NCBI GenBank assembly: GCA_900549345.1
Contig: UROC01000086.1
Span: 1 to 7,217 of the forward strand
DNA: 7,217 nt
Source: an uncultured Collinsella sp.
GTDB lineage: Bacteria; Actinomycetota; Coriobacteriia; Coriobacteriales; Coriobacteriaceae
Reading direction: 5' to 3'
Position 1 is the stretch's first letter; the number at the start of each line of letters is the position of its first letter. The position numbers and the translations under genes were made by a program. The notes under the pieces are model-generated. The model did no database searches. It was not told the origin of the DNA and was given only the letters and a program-made list of their open reading frames with translations. This document shows positions 1 through 6,122 of the stretch, in pieces.

Positions 1-220
1 CAAATGACGCCGCAGAAACCGCAGCCAAGCCGACTATCCAGCTCAAGACGGCCATCCAGCCGCCCGCGTCAGCCGCATCCAAGTCTGCAGGCCCGCCCAG
101 CGGCATAAACACCGGCACCAGGCACACGGCAAATGCGCCAAGCACTACCATCCCCCGCACAAAGCAGGCGTGCAGAAAATCCTCGTCCTCAAACGCATGT
201 ATGTTGGAAATCTCATTCAT
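1..220 (-). CDS. Membrane protein of unknown function, N-terminal part only
   Basis: This is a reverse-strand reading frame whose 3' part lies beyond the left edge; 73 codons are visible. The start is the ATG at 220-218. An in-frame TAA lies only 9 bases upstream, so no earlier start is possible. The protein opens with an acidic, soluble stretch of about 15 residues (MNEISNIHAFEDEDF). A first hydrophobic segment follows at about residues 22-41, then a short acidic loop (GGPADLDAADAGG), then a second hydrophobic segment from about residue 54 to the cut edge. This indicates a multi-pass inner-membrane protein. No Shine-Dalgarno sequence precedes the ATG, but a TATCCT hexamer sits 8 bases before it, so the mRNA may be leaderless. 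It is transcribed divergently from the MetRS-like gene. I do not recognise the family, and two helices are too little to name a transporter or sensor. That it is coding is likely; its function is open. Confidence 0.65.
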   Translation of the reverse strand, partial: MNEISNIHAFEDEDFLHACFVRGMVVLGAFAVCLVPVFMPLGGPADLDAADAGGWMAVLSWIVGLAAVSAASF

Positions 221-228
221 AGCATCTT

Positions 229-234
229 AGGATA
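229..234 (-). promoter_or_regulatory. Possible -10 element of the left-edge membrane protein gene
   Basis: Reading on the minus strand, TATCCT (234 to 229) is followed by 8 bases and then the ATG at 220. There is no ribosome binding site in between. The only -35 resemblance is weak: CGGACG at 258-253 with an 18-base spacer matches 3 of 6 consensus positions. If used, it would give a leaderless or nearly leaderless transcript. Confidence 0.3.
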
Positions 235-262
235 GCGCCCCTGCCACGTACCCGTCCGCATG

Positions 263-271
263 TGCGATAAT
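263..271 (+). promoter_or_regulatory. Possible extended -10 promoter of the MetRS-like gene
   Basis: TGC followed directly by GATAAT forms an extended -10 element (TGn plus a hexamer matching TATAAT at 5 of 6). No good -35 is visible upstream, as can be the case for extended -10 promoters. Transcription would begin near 278 and leave a leader of about 75 bases before the ATG at 353. The 11-mer TGTGCGATAAT (261-271) also occurs on the minus strand at the candidate degV promoter. Confidence 0.4.
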
Positions 272-342
272 GTCGAACGATATGCACGAATTGACCACCG
301 CGTCGCCAGGCCTTGCGCCCGGCCGCGCTCTCACCATATGCG

Positions 343-348
343 AAGGAG
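343..348 (+). promoter_or_regulatory. Ribosome binding site fixing the MetRS-like start
   Basis: AAGGAG lies 4 bases before the ATG at 353. The longer in-frame start at 260 has no comparable site, and it would add 31 Arg/His-rich residues upstream of the first recognisable synthetase sequence. The site therefore favours 353. The short spacing leaves some room for a start at the in-frame ATG at 371. Confidence 0.7.
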
Positions 349-352
349 TCCC

Positions 353-2503
353 ATGGCATCCAAATACTCCATGAACGACCGTCCCAGCTGGCCTCGCCGC
401 GCCATCGTTACCGCCGGCGAGCCCTACGGCAACAAGGGCCTTCACTTTGGCCACGTTGGTGGCGTCTTTGTCCCGGCCGACTTCTTCGCCCGCTTCCTGC
501 GCGACCGTCTGGGCCGCGAGAATGTCATCTTCACCTCGGGCACCGACTGCTACGGCTCGCCCATCATGGAGAGCTACCGCAAGCTCAAGGAGAACGAAGG
601 CTACAACAAGTCCATCGGCGAATATGTCGAGTCCAATCACTCCCGCCAGGCCGCGACCCTCAACAACTACAACATCAGCTGCGATATCTACGGCGGCTCG
701 GGCCTTGAGCCGGCTGCGCAGATTCACAACGAGGTGACCGCCGAGATTATCGAGCGCCTGCACGAGCAGGGCACCATCTCAAAGCGCTCCACGCTGCAGT
801 TCTACGATGCCAAGGCCGGCACGTTCCTCAACGGCCGTCAGGTGATCGGCCGCTGCCCCATCCAGGGCTGCAAGTCCGAGAAGGCCTATGCCGACGAGTG
901 CGACCTGGGCCACCAGTTTGAGCCCGAGGAGCTCATCGCGCCCAAAAGCCAGCTCACCGGCGAGGTGCCCGAGCTGCGCCCGGTCGACAACCTCTACTTC
1001 GACCTGCCGGCCTACCTCGACTTTATGAAGACCTATACCGCCAAGCTCGCCCAGAACCCGCAGGTTCGCTCCGTGGTCTCCAAGACCATGGAGGAGTGGC
1101 TGCTGCCGGCCCAGCTCTATATCCAGAACAAGTTCCGCGAGGCCTTCGATGCCGTCGAGGATCAGCTTCCCGAGCACACCGTGCTGGAGCCCGAGGGCAA
1201 CAAGAGCAGCTTTACCGTCACCTTCCCCAGCTGGAAGGAGCGCGACGATGCCCACGCAGTGCTCGCCAACGGCGGCGTGCGCTTCCGCAGCGGCAAGGCG
1301 CTCGTGCCCTTCCGCATCACCGGCAACATCGACTGGGGCGTTCCGGTGCCCGAGGTCGACGGCGTGACCGACGTCACCTGCTGGTGCTGGCCCGAGAGCC
1401 TGTGGGCGCCCATCAGCTATACGCGTACCGTACTCGCCCGCGATGCCAAGGCCGCCGGCGTGACCGAGGGCATCGCCGCCCAGGACGCCGCCCTCATGGG
1501 CGAGCCCGCCGCCGATTCCACGCAGGTGCCCGCGCCCACCTACCAGCACAGCTCGCTCGACTGGCGCGACTGGTGGTGCTCTGACGACGCTCAGATCTAC
1601 CAGTTTATCGGTCAGGACAACATCTATTTCTACTGCATCGCGCAGACCGCCATGTGGGAGGCCCTGGGCTGGGACCTCACGCAGAGCACCGTCAGTGCCT
1701 GCTACCACCTGCTCTACATGGGCAAAAAGGCCAGCTCGTCCTCGCAGACGCCTCCCCCGCCGGCAGACGACCTGCTCAACCACTACACCTGCGAGCAGAT
1801 GCGCGCTCACTGGCTATCGCTCGGCCTGTCCGAGAAGCCAGTGAGCTTTAGCCCCAAGGCATACGACACGCGTGTGACTGGCAAGGACAAGGACGGCAAC
1901 GAGGTGCGCGCCTGCGACGACAAGCGCGTTATCGACCCGGCCCTTAAGGAGAGTGCCCTTTTGACCGGCGTGTTCAACCGTCTGGCCCGCAGCTGCTTCT
2001 ACGGCGTCGCCGTCAAGGAGGGCGACGAGAGCCCCTACCGCAACGGCTGTATCCCCGCCGGTGCAGCTTCTGACACCGTGGTCGAGGCCGCCGAGCAGGC
2101 AGCCCTCGCCTTTGAGCAGGCCATGTACAAGTTCGAGACGCACCGCGCGCTTGCCGTGTGCGACGACTACCTGCGCGCCGCCAACAAGCGCTGGAGCGAC
2201 GCCTCCAAGGCCGCCAACAAGCTCGAGGGCGAGCCGGCCAACGCCGCAATGACGCAGGCCCTCGTCGACGCCTTTACCGAGCTGCGCGTGGCGACCGTGC
2301 TCATGCACGGCATCGTCCCTGCCGGCTGCGAGCTCATCTGCGAGTACTTCGACATCGACCCGGTCGCCTTCTTTAGCTGGGATAACATCTTCGCCTCCAC
2401 GGATGAGTTTGTGGAGAGCCTGGGCGAGAAGCCCGGCGAGCACCGCGTAAAGCCGCTGCCCCCGCGCTTCGACTTTTTTAGCAAGCACGAGAGCCAGTAC
2501 TAA
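353..2503 (+). CDS. Divergent MetRS-like class I tRNA ligase family protein
   Basis: This 716-residue protein follows the order of methionyl-tRNA synthetase. Residues about 17-34 hold the ATP-binding signature (EPYGNKGLHFGH, an HxGH variant of HIGH). DCYGSP (65-70) matches the methionine amino-group Asp region. C168, C173, C183 and H187 form a zinc-knuckle-like cluster in place of the usual four cysteines. FIGQD lies at 418-422. An alpha-helical anticodon-binding-like domain runs from about 525, with N542 and R546 spaced like the anticodon pair of E. coli MetRS. The KMSKS loop is degenerate: residues 459-463 read KASSS, followed by a TPPPP stretch. About 70 residues (near 252-319) are inserted in the connective domain relative to E. 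coli MetRS. A standard MetRS would attach methionine to tRNA-Met in the cytoplasm; whether this one does is doubtful. A separate normal metG is expected elsewhere in the genome (inference). The next gene, an RNA methyltransferase, starts 36 bases downstream. Membership of the MetRS-like fold is confident; the activity is unknown. Confidence 0.9.
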   Translation: MASKYSMNDRPSWPRRAIVTAGEPYGNKGLHFGHVGGVFVPADFFARFLRDRLGRENVIFTSGTDCYGSPIMESYRKLKENEGYNKSIGEYVESNHSRQAATLNNYNISCDIYGGSGLEPAAQIHNEVTAEIIERLHEQGTISKRSTLQFYDAKAGTFLNGRQVIGRCPIQGCKSEKAYADECDLGHQFEPEELIAPKSQLTGEVPELRPVDNLYFDLPAYLDFMKTYTAKLAQNPQVRSVVSKTMEEWLLPAQLYIQNKFREAFDAVEDQLPEHTVLEPEGNKSSFTVTFPSWKERDDAHAVLANGGVRFRSGKALVPFRITGNIDWGVPVPEVDGVTDVTCWCWPESLWAPISYTRTVLARDAKAAGVTEGIAAQDAALMGEPAADSTQVPAPTYQHSSLDWRDWWCSDDAQIYQFIGQDNIYFYCIAQTAMWEALGWDLTQSTVSACYHLLYMGKKASSSSQTPPPPADDLLNHYTCEQMRAHWLSLGLSEKPVSFSPKAYDTRVTGKDKDGNEVRACDDKRVIDPALKESALLTGVFNRLARSCFYGVAVKEGDESPYRNGCIPAGAASDTVVEAAEQAALAFEQAMYKFETHRALAVCDDYLRAANKRWSDASKAANKLEGEPANAAMTQALVDAFTELRVATVLMHGIVPAGCELICEYFDIDPVAFFSWDNIFASTDEFVESLGEKPGEHRVKPLPPRFDFFSKHESQY

Positions 2504-2539
2504 ACACTCGACATGTAATGGAATGGGAAGGAAAGACGG

Positions 2540-3643
2540 ATGTCCAAGCCGCGTCGTCGTAAGCAGAAAAAGCAGGTCAAGGCCGAGCTCAAGCTCAGGC
2601 AGTTTGCCGCCACCGAGCTTTCCGACCAGCTTGCCGCCCTCCCCTGCGCTGCCGACCTGCCGCGCTTTATGGTCGACACGGTTGCCGGCGCCTATACGCC
2701 TGCCGATGCCGAGCTCATGATCGAGGGTTTCGGCGCCGCGGCCACACGCCCGGTCACGCTGCGCGCCAACACGCTCAAGGCAACCGCCGAGGACATCGCT
2801 GCGGCGCTCGATGCCGCCGGCATCGCCCACAACCCCGTCGCCTGGTACCCAGACGCCTTCATCCTGCCCGAGGCCCAGGTTTCCGACCTGTGGGACCTCG
2901 ACATCTACCGCGACGGCAAGATCTACTTGCAAAGTCTGTCGTCCATGATGCCGCCGTTGGTCTTGGGCGCCCAGGCCGGCGAGGACATCTTGGACATGTG
3001 CGCGGCCCCCGGCGGCAAGACGACGCAGATCGCCGCCCTCACGCAGGGGCAGGCGCACCTTACCGCCTGCGAGATGAGCATTCCCCGCGCCGAGAAGCTC
3101 GAAGCCAACCTCCACCGCCAAGGCGCAAAAAACGTGCCCGTCATGCGCATCGACGCACGCGAGCTCGACGAGTTCTTCCGCTTTGACCGTATCCTGCTCG
3201 ACGCTCCCTGCACCGGCACGGGCACCGTCGTCAGCGGCAACGAGAAGAGCCTGCGCGGCCTCACCGAGCAGTTGCTGAGCAAGTGCGCCCGCTCGCAGCG
3301 AGCACTCCTGGATCGCGCCATGGGAGCCCTCAAACCGGGCGGCACGCTCGTCTATTCGACTTGTTCGATCTTGCCGCAGGAAAACGAGGACGCCCTGCAA
3401 GAGGCCCTCGACAAGCACATGGACTGCGAGCTTATCCCCCTCGACGGCACGCCGAGCGAAAGTGAGGCACGCCGCGCCCAGGAAGCTGGTGAGGAGCCGC
3501 GCATCGAGTCCAACGCCCTGACCGAGGCCATTGCCGCGGGTCAGGTATCGGCCGTCGCCAACGGTATGCCCGGCACGCTCACCATTCCGCCTAGCCGCGA
3601 CTTTGAGGGCTTCTACATTGCCCTGATCCGAAAACGCAGCTAG
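2540..3643 (+). CDS. RsmB/NOP2-family RNA (cytosine-5) methyltransferase
   Basis: This 367-residue S-adenosylmethionine-dependent enzyme is predicted to methylate carbon 5 of a cytosine in rRNA or tRNA. The N-terminus is very basic (MSKPRRRKQKK), fitting RNA contact. RANTLK (75-80) belongs to the RNA-binding N-terminal fold of the family, and QSLSSMMPP (131-139) precedes the Rossmann domain. Motif I for SAM binding is DMCAAPGGKT (152-161). The two catalytic cysteines of the family are present: C224 in DAPC (motif IV) and C275 in STCS (motif VI). The C-terminus (DFEGFYIALIRK) is typical. The protein lacks the NusB-like N-terminal domain of RsmB and is shorter than E. coli RsmF (about 480 residues), so the target base cannot be named. 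GGAAGGA (2526-2532) lies 7 bases before the ATG. It probably shares a transcript with the MetRS-like gene 36 bases upstream. Confidence 0.92.
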   Translation: MSKPRRRKQKKQVKAELKLRQFAATELSDQLAALPCAADLPRFMVDTVAGAYTPADAELMIEGFGAAATRPVTLRANTLKATAEDIAAALDAAGIAHNPVAWYPDAFILPEAQVSDLWDLDIYRDGKIYLQSLSSMMPPLVLGAQAGEDILDMCAAPGGKTTQIAALTQGQAHLTACEMSIPRAEKLEANLHRQGAKNVPVMRIDARELDEFFRFDRILLDAPCTGTGTVVSGNEKSLRGLTEQLLSKCARSQRALLDRAMGALKPGGTLVYSTCSILPQENEDALQEALDKHMDCELIPLDGTPSESEARRAQEAGEEPRIESNALTEAIAAGQVSAVANGMPGTLTIPPSRDFEGFYIALIRKRS

Positions 3644-3681
3644 CGCACGGATCCAAAACTCAACAAGCTATCTCCGTGCGC
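3643..3681. terminator. Inverted repeat between convergent genes, possible bidirectional terminator
   Basis: GCGCACGGA (3643-3651) and TCCGTGCGC (3673-3681) are perfect 9-bp arms around a 21-base loop. The left arm starts on the last base of the methyltransferase stop codon. The right arm lies inside the last codons of the opposing small gene. Neither side has a strong T-tract: GTTTG follows on the plus strand and a TTTT about 9 bases beyond the arm on the minus strand. Termination is therefore a guess from position and symmetry. Confidence 0.4.
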
Positions 3682-3838
3682 GTTTGCCCTGCTGGCCGCG
3701 ATGCTGTTTAAGCATCGCGCGCTCCTTGCGTTCGGCCCTTTTACCCTTAATGGCCGTGACCACAAAGTAGATGACCGCGGCGGCAACGATTGCGCCCACA
3801 CACAGGCCAATCGAGCCCAACATTGCCGAGAATTCCAT
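3668..3838 (-). CDS. Small single-pass membrane protein, 56 residues
   Basis: The start is the ATG at 3838-3836 and the stop is TAG at 3670-3668. AAAGGTGA (3852-3845) precedes the start by 6 bases, a good ribosome binding site. The protein begins MEFSAMLGS, then has one hydrophobic helix at about residues 8-30 that includes IVAAAVIYFVVTAI. It ends in a strongly basic tail of about 26 residues with many Lys, Arg and Gln (for example KGKRAERKER). This is the layout of a membrane microprotein with N-terminus out and C-terminus in by the positive-inside rule. It stands alone on its strand, convergent with the methyltransferase and divergent from the TIM-barrel gene. I do not recognise the family. 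The evidence for coding is the ribosome binding site, the coherent topology and the clean stop. Its role cannot be told from sequence. Confidence 0.72.
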   Translation of the reverse strand: MEFSAMLGSIGLCVGAIVAAAVIYFVVTAIKGKRAERKERAMLKQHRGQQGKRARR

Positions 3839-3872
3839 ACCGCGTCACCTTTCTTTTGCATACGGGACTTTC

Positions 3873-3881
3873 AAGATAGCA
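3873..3881 (-). promoter_or_regulatory. Possible extended -10 promoter of the small membrane protein gene
   Basis: On the minus strand TGC is followed by TATCTT (3878 to 3873), an extended -10 form. It lies about 34 bases before the ATG at 3838, which would give a leader of some 28 bases including the AAAGGTGA site. The -35 region is poor. Confidence 0.35.
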
Positions 3882-4016
3882 CCTCGATTCCCGCCACCAC
3901 AGCTCCTTCACGTTCGCCGGCCCTTCGGTCTAACGGATGACTCGGCGGGGAAAAATCAACTCGTCAAACGATTTAGCAAGCACAACGCTGCCGGCACCCT
4001 GCCGGCCGTCATCACA

Positions 4017-4022
4017 TAGAAT
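4017..4022 (+). promoter_or_regulatory. Possible -10 element very close to the TIM-barrel gene start
   Basis: TAGAAT matches the TATAAT consensus at 5 of 6 positions. Its last base is 9 bases before the ATG at 4032, and no Shine-Dalgarno-like purine run lies between them. A transcript from this element would start at or just before the ATG, that is, be leaderless. No convincing -35 hexamer sits 16-18 bases upstream. Confidence 0.35.
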
Positions 4023-4031
4023 CGAGCCTCC

Positions 4032-5123
4032 ATGGATACCCTCAACGATCTAAATGAGCGCGTCGACGCCTTCGTCGGCACCAGCTCCTTCGACACGCCT
4101 GCCGCGGCAAACGACCAAGCTCCCATCGATGTGCCCGCCGAGGTTCACGAGGACATCGTCGCCTCGGTCGATTTCTCCGAGGTCGAGCTCGCAGACGAGT
4201 TCACCGAGCCCCAGGTAGCCGTCACGCCCAACGGCCTGCTCCCTATGGAGCCCCTGCCCATCGACGGGCGTTTGCGCAAGGCGGCCCTTCGCATGCCTGA
4301 CGAGATTGAGGAGGCCAGCGGCTTCACGATCTTTGGCCGCCGCATCAAGTCGCTCATTTACACCACCGATGTCGCGGTTATCCGCAACTCCAACGCCGAT
4401 GCCGTCTTTGCGGTCTACCCTTTCACGCCGCAGCCCGCCATTACGCAAGCGCTGCTGACCGTCGCCGAGTGCCCGGTCTTTGTAGGTGTGGGCGGTGGCA
4501 CCACCACTGGTCAGCGCTCCGTGCAGATGGCAGCCGTCTCCGAGATGCAGGGCGCGGCGGGATGCGTGGTCAACTCCCCCGCCACCGCCGAGATGGTCGA
4601 GCACATCACCAACATCGCCGACATCCCCGTCATCGCTACGGTCGTTCGCTGCGACGACGATGCCCACGCCAAGGTGCGCGCTGGAGCCAAGATTCTCAAC
4701 ATCGCCGCCGGCAAGAACACGCCGCAGGTCCTGCGCGAGCTGCGCGAGCACTATCCCAACCTGCCGCTCATCGCGCCGGGCGGCAAGACGCCCGAGAGCA
4801 TTCGTGAAACCATCGACGCCGGAGCCAACGCCATCATCTGGACGCCGCCTTCGGCACAGCAGCTACAGACCGACATGATGCAGCGTTATCGCAAGATGAA
4901 GGAAGACGCCACACCCGTTATCTCGCGCGACGATGTACCCATTATCGACCAGGTCGCCGCCGCCGAGGTCAGCCAGGTCGAGAACATGAATCCCGACGTG
5001 CCGATTCCCGACGAGGTTATCGAGCGCGTCGCCTCGATCCACGAGCGCGTCGAGGAGCGTCGCGCCAACCGCGGCCTCAAGCCGTCACTGCACGGCTTCT
5101 TCTTCCGCGGAAAGAAACGCTAG
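4032..5123 (+). CDS. Uncharacterised TIM-barrel (ribulose-phosphate-binding-like) protein
   Basis: This 363-residue protein has a recognisable beta/alpha-barrel core at about residues 97-290. Repeating strand ends are visible: SLIYTTDVAVIRN (107-119), DAVFAVYPFTPQP (123-135), FVGVGGGTTTG (150-160), GCVVNSPA (177-184), VIATVV (200-205), KILNIAAG (220-227), LIAPGGKTPESI (246-257) and GANAIIWTPPS (264-274). The GGKTPESI and following GANAI segments resemble the phosphate-binding strands 7 and 8 of phosphate-binding TIM barrels. From memory, relatives in Lachnospiraceae and Coriobacteriia are labelled only 'hydrolase', with no proven reaction. Residues 1-95 form an Asp/Glu-rich extension of low complexity. 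The C-terminus (about 296-363) is charged and ends FFFRGKKR. The ATG at 4032 has no ribosome binding site, but the coding-like composition continues from it. The next in-frame ATG (4245) also lacks one. A strong terminator follows. The substrate is unknown. Confidence 0.85.
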   Translation: MDTLNDLNERVDAFVGTSSFDTPAAANDQAPIDVPAEVHEDIVASVDFSEVELADEFTEPQVAVTPNGLLPMEPLPIDGRLRKAALRMPDEIEEASGFTIFGRRIKSLIYTTDVAVIRNSNADAVFAVYPFTPQPAITQALLTVAECPVFVGVGGGTTTGQRSVQMAAVSEMQGAAGCVVNSPATAEMVEHITNIADIPVIATVVRCDDDAHAKVRAGAKILNIAAGKNTPQVLRELREHYPNLPLIAPGGKTPESIRETIDAGANAIIWTPPSAQQLQTDMMQRYRKMKEDATPVISRDDVPIIDQVAAAEVSQVENMNPDVPIPDEVIERVASIHERVEERRANRGLKPSLHGFFFRGKKR

Positions 5124-5134
5124 CAAAACATCTT

Positions 5135-5172
5135 GGCCCGCCCCGCAAACGTGAGGCGGGCCGTTTTCGTTT
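5135..5172 (+). terminator. Intrinsic terminator after the TIM-barrel gene
   Basis: GGCCCGCC (5135-5142) pairs perfectly with GGCGGGCC (5155-5162) around a 12-base loop. It is followed by GTTTTCGTTT (5163-5172), a T-rich tract on the plus strand. It begins 11 bases after the TAG at 5121-5123. On the minus strand the hairpin is followed by a short TTTT, so it may also stop the convergent degV transcript, whose stop codon is about 40 bases away. Confidence 0.88.
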
Positions 5173-5203
5173 GAGCAATCATGCAACGATGTGATGGGGC
5201 AAA

Positions 5204-6094
5204 CTAATCCACGCGCTTGTCGCCCATAAAGAAGAGCGCCACCGTACCAGGTCCGGTATGCGAGCCAATCAGAGTACCGATGTTATTGATCTCAATCTTG
5301 CCTTTAAGCTGCGGAACCCGTTCCTCAATCAGCGCCGCAACCGCCTCGGCATCCTCGCGGCACGCCGAGTGCGACATGATGCACTTACCCGAATAATCCG
5401 CACCGTCCTGCACGTGTGCCATCATGGTCTTAGCCATCTCGGAAATCGCGCGCTTCTTAGTGCGAATCTTCTCACGTGGCGACAGCCCACCTTCGCAATC
5501 GACCGTCATAAGCGGGCAAATCTTAAGCGCCGTGCCGATGATCGCGCTCGCAGCCGAAATGCGACCGCCGCGCAGGTAGCTCGACAGATCGGTCGAAAAG
5601 AACCAGTGGTGCAGGTTGAGTTTATGCTCCTCAATCCAAGCGGCAGTCTCGTCGAGCGAAGCGCCGCTATCGCGAACGTCGGCGGCACATTCCGCCAGCA
5701 GGCCAAAGCCCGAAGACGCCGCCAGCGAATCGATGACGCGAACCTTGCCGCCCTGGGGATAGCGATCGGCGAGCATCTGCGCCGCAACGCAAGCCGAGCC
5801 ATACGTACCCGAAATACCCGACGACAACGTCAGGTGCAGCACGTCTTTACCCTCGGCAACAAGCGGCTCCCAAAACTCCTCGTACTCACCCACGCTCACC
5901 TGAGACGTCTTGGGCATGGCGCCCGCGGATATCTGGGCAAAAAACTCGTCCGGCGTAATCGACTGATACAGATCGTCCGTATAGACAACATCGTCGATCT
6001 CGTAATGAAAACACACGACAGGGATATTGCGCGATTCAAAGAACTCCCGAGTTCGATCGGCGGCGGATTCACAGGTCAGGACAAAATCACTCAT
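5204..6094 (-). CDS. DegV family (fatty-acid-binding) protein
   Basis: This 296-residue protein has the full length of a DegV/FakB-type protein. In the studied members (FakB of Staphylococcus), the protein holds a fatty acid so that the kinase FakA can phosphorylate its carboxylate for phospholipid synthesis. Family hallmarks are visible. The N-terminal strand FVLTCESAAD (4-13) is followed by KTSQVS (62-67), then SSGISGTY (91-98), whose serine lies in the lipid head-group site. VIDSLAASSGFGLL (120-133), LRGGRIS (174-180) and IGSHTGPGT (276-284, with the conserved His) complete the set. The first motif begins TCES rather than the common TDSS. The start is set at 6094 rather than 6112 because AAGGAG (6106-6101) sits 6 bases before it. 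It appears to be a single-gene unit, divergent from fbp. No FakA kinase gene is in view, so the partner and the bound lipid are inferred. Confidence 0.92.
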   Translation of the reverse strand: MSDFVLTCESAADRTREFFESRNIPVVCFHYEIDDVVYTDDLYQSITPDEFFAQISAGAMPKTSQVSVGEYEEFWEPLVAEGKDVLHLTLSSGISGTYGSACVAAQMLADRYPQGGKVRVIDSLAASSGFGLLAECAADVRDSGASLDETAAWIEEHKLNLHHWFFSTDLSSYLRGGRISAASAIIGTALKICPLMTVDCEGGLSPREKIRTKKRAISEMAKTMMAHVQDGADYSGKCIMSHSACREDAEAVAALIEERVPQLKGKIEINNIGTLIGSHTGPGTVALFFMGDKRVD

Positions 6095-6100
6095 ATGAGG

Positions 6101-6106
6101 CTCCTT
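6101..6106 (-). promoter_or_regulatory. Ribosome binding site fixing the degV start
   Basis: AAGGAG on the minus strand lies 6 bases before the ATG at 6094-6092. The upstream in-frame ATG (6112) would place this sequence inside the coding region and has only a weak GCAGCA before it. The shorter protein, starting MSDFVLTCES, also matches where family members begin. Confidence 0.8.
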
Positions 6107-6122
6107 ACTCATTGCTGCGCAA

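Noticed and set aside
260..352. 31-residue N-terminal extension of the MetRS-like protein from the ATG at 260
   Set aside because: It is Arg/His-rich and unlike the family, it overlaps the candidate promoter, it has no ribosome binding site, and a clear AAGGAG precedes the ATG at 353.
779..1810. 343-codon open frame on the minus strand inside the MetRS-like gene
   Set aside because: It has the Gly/Ala/Val/Leu-rich low-complexity composition of an antisense shadow and no recognisable motif.
1814..3418. 534-codon open frame on the minus strand across the MetRS-like and methyltransferase genes
   Set aside because: It is antisense to two well-supported genes, spans their junction and has composition biased by GC-rich third positions. 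It is a shadow frame.
3914..3949. CGCCG...CGGCG pairing as a structured RNA or tRNA-like element
   Set aside because: Only 5 base pairs close a loop of over 20 bases with no consistent inner stem, and no tRNA arms or T-loop consensus are present.
3988..4007. CTGCCGG duplicated in tandem before the TIM-barrel gene
   Set aside because: A 7-8-base GC-rich direct repeat is common in this composition and shows no relation to promoter spacing.
3701..4019. Overlapping plus-strand frames of 79 and 82 codons opposite the small membrane protein
   Set aside because: No ribosome binding sites and no coherent topology. The minus-strand 56-residue frame explains the region better.
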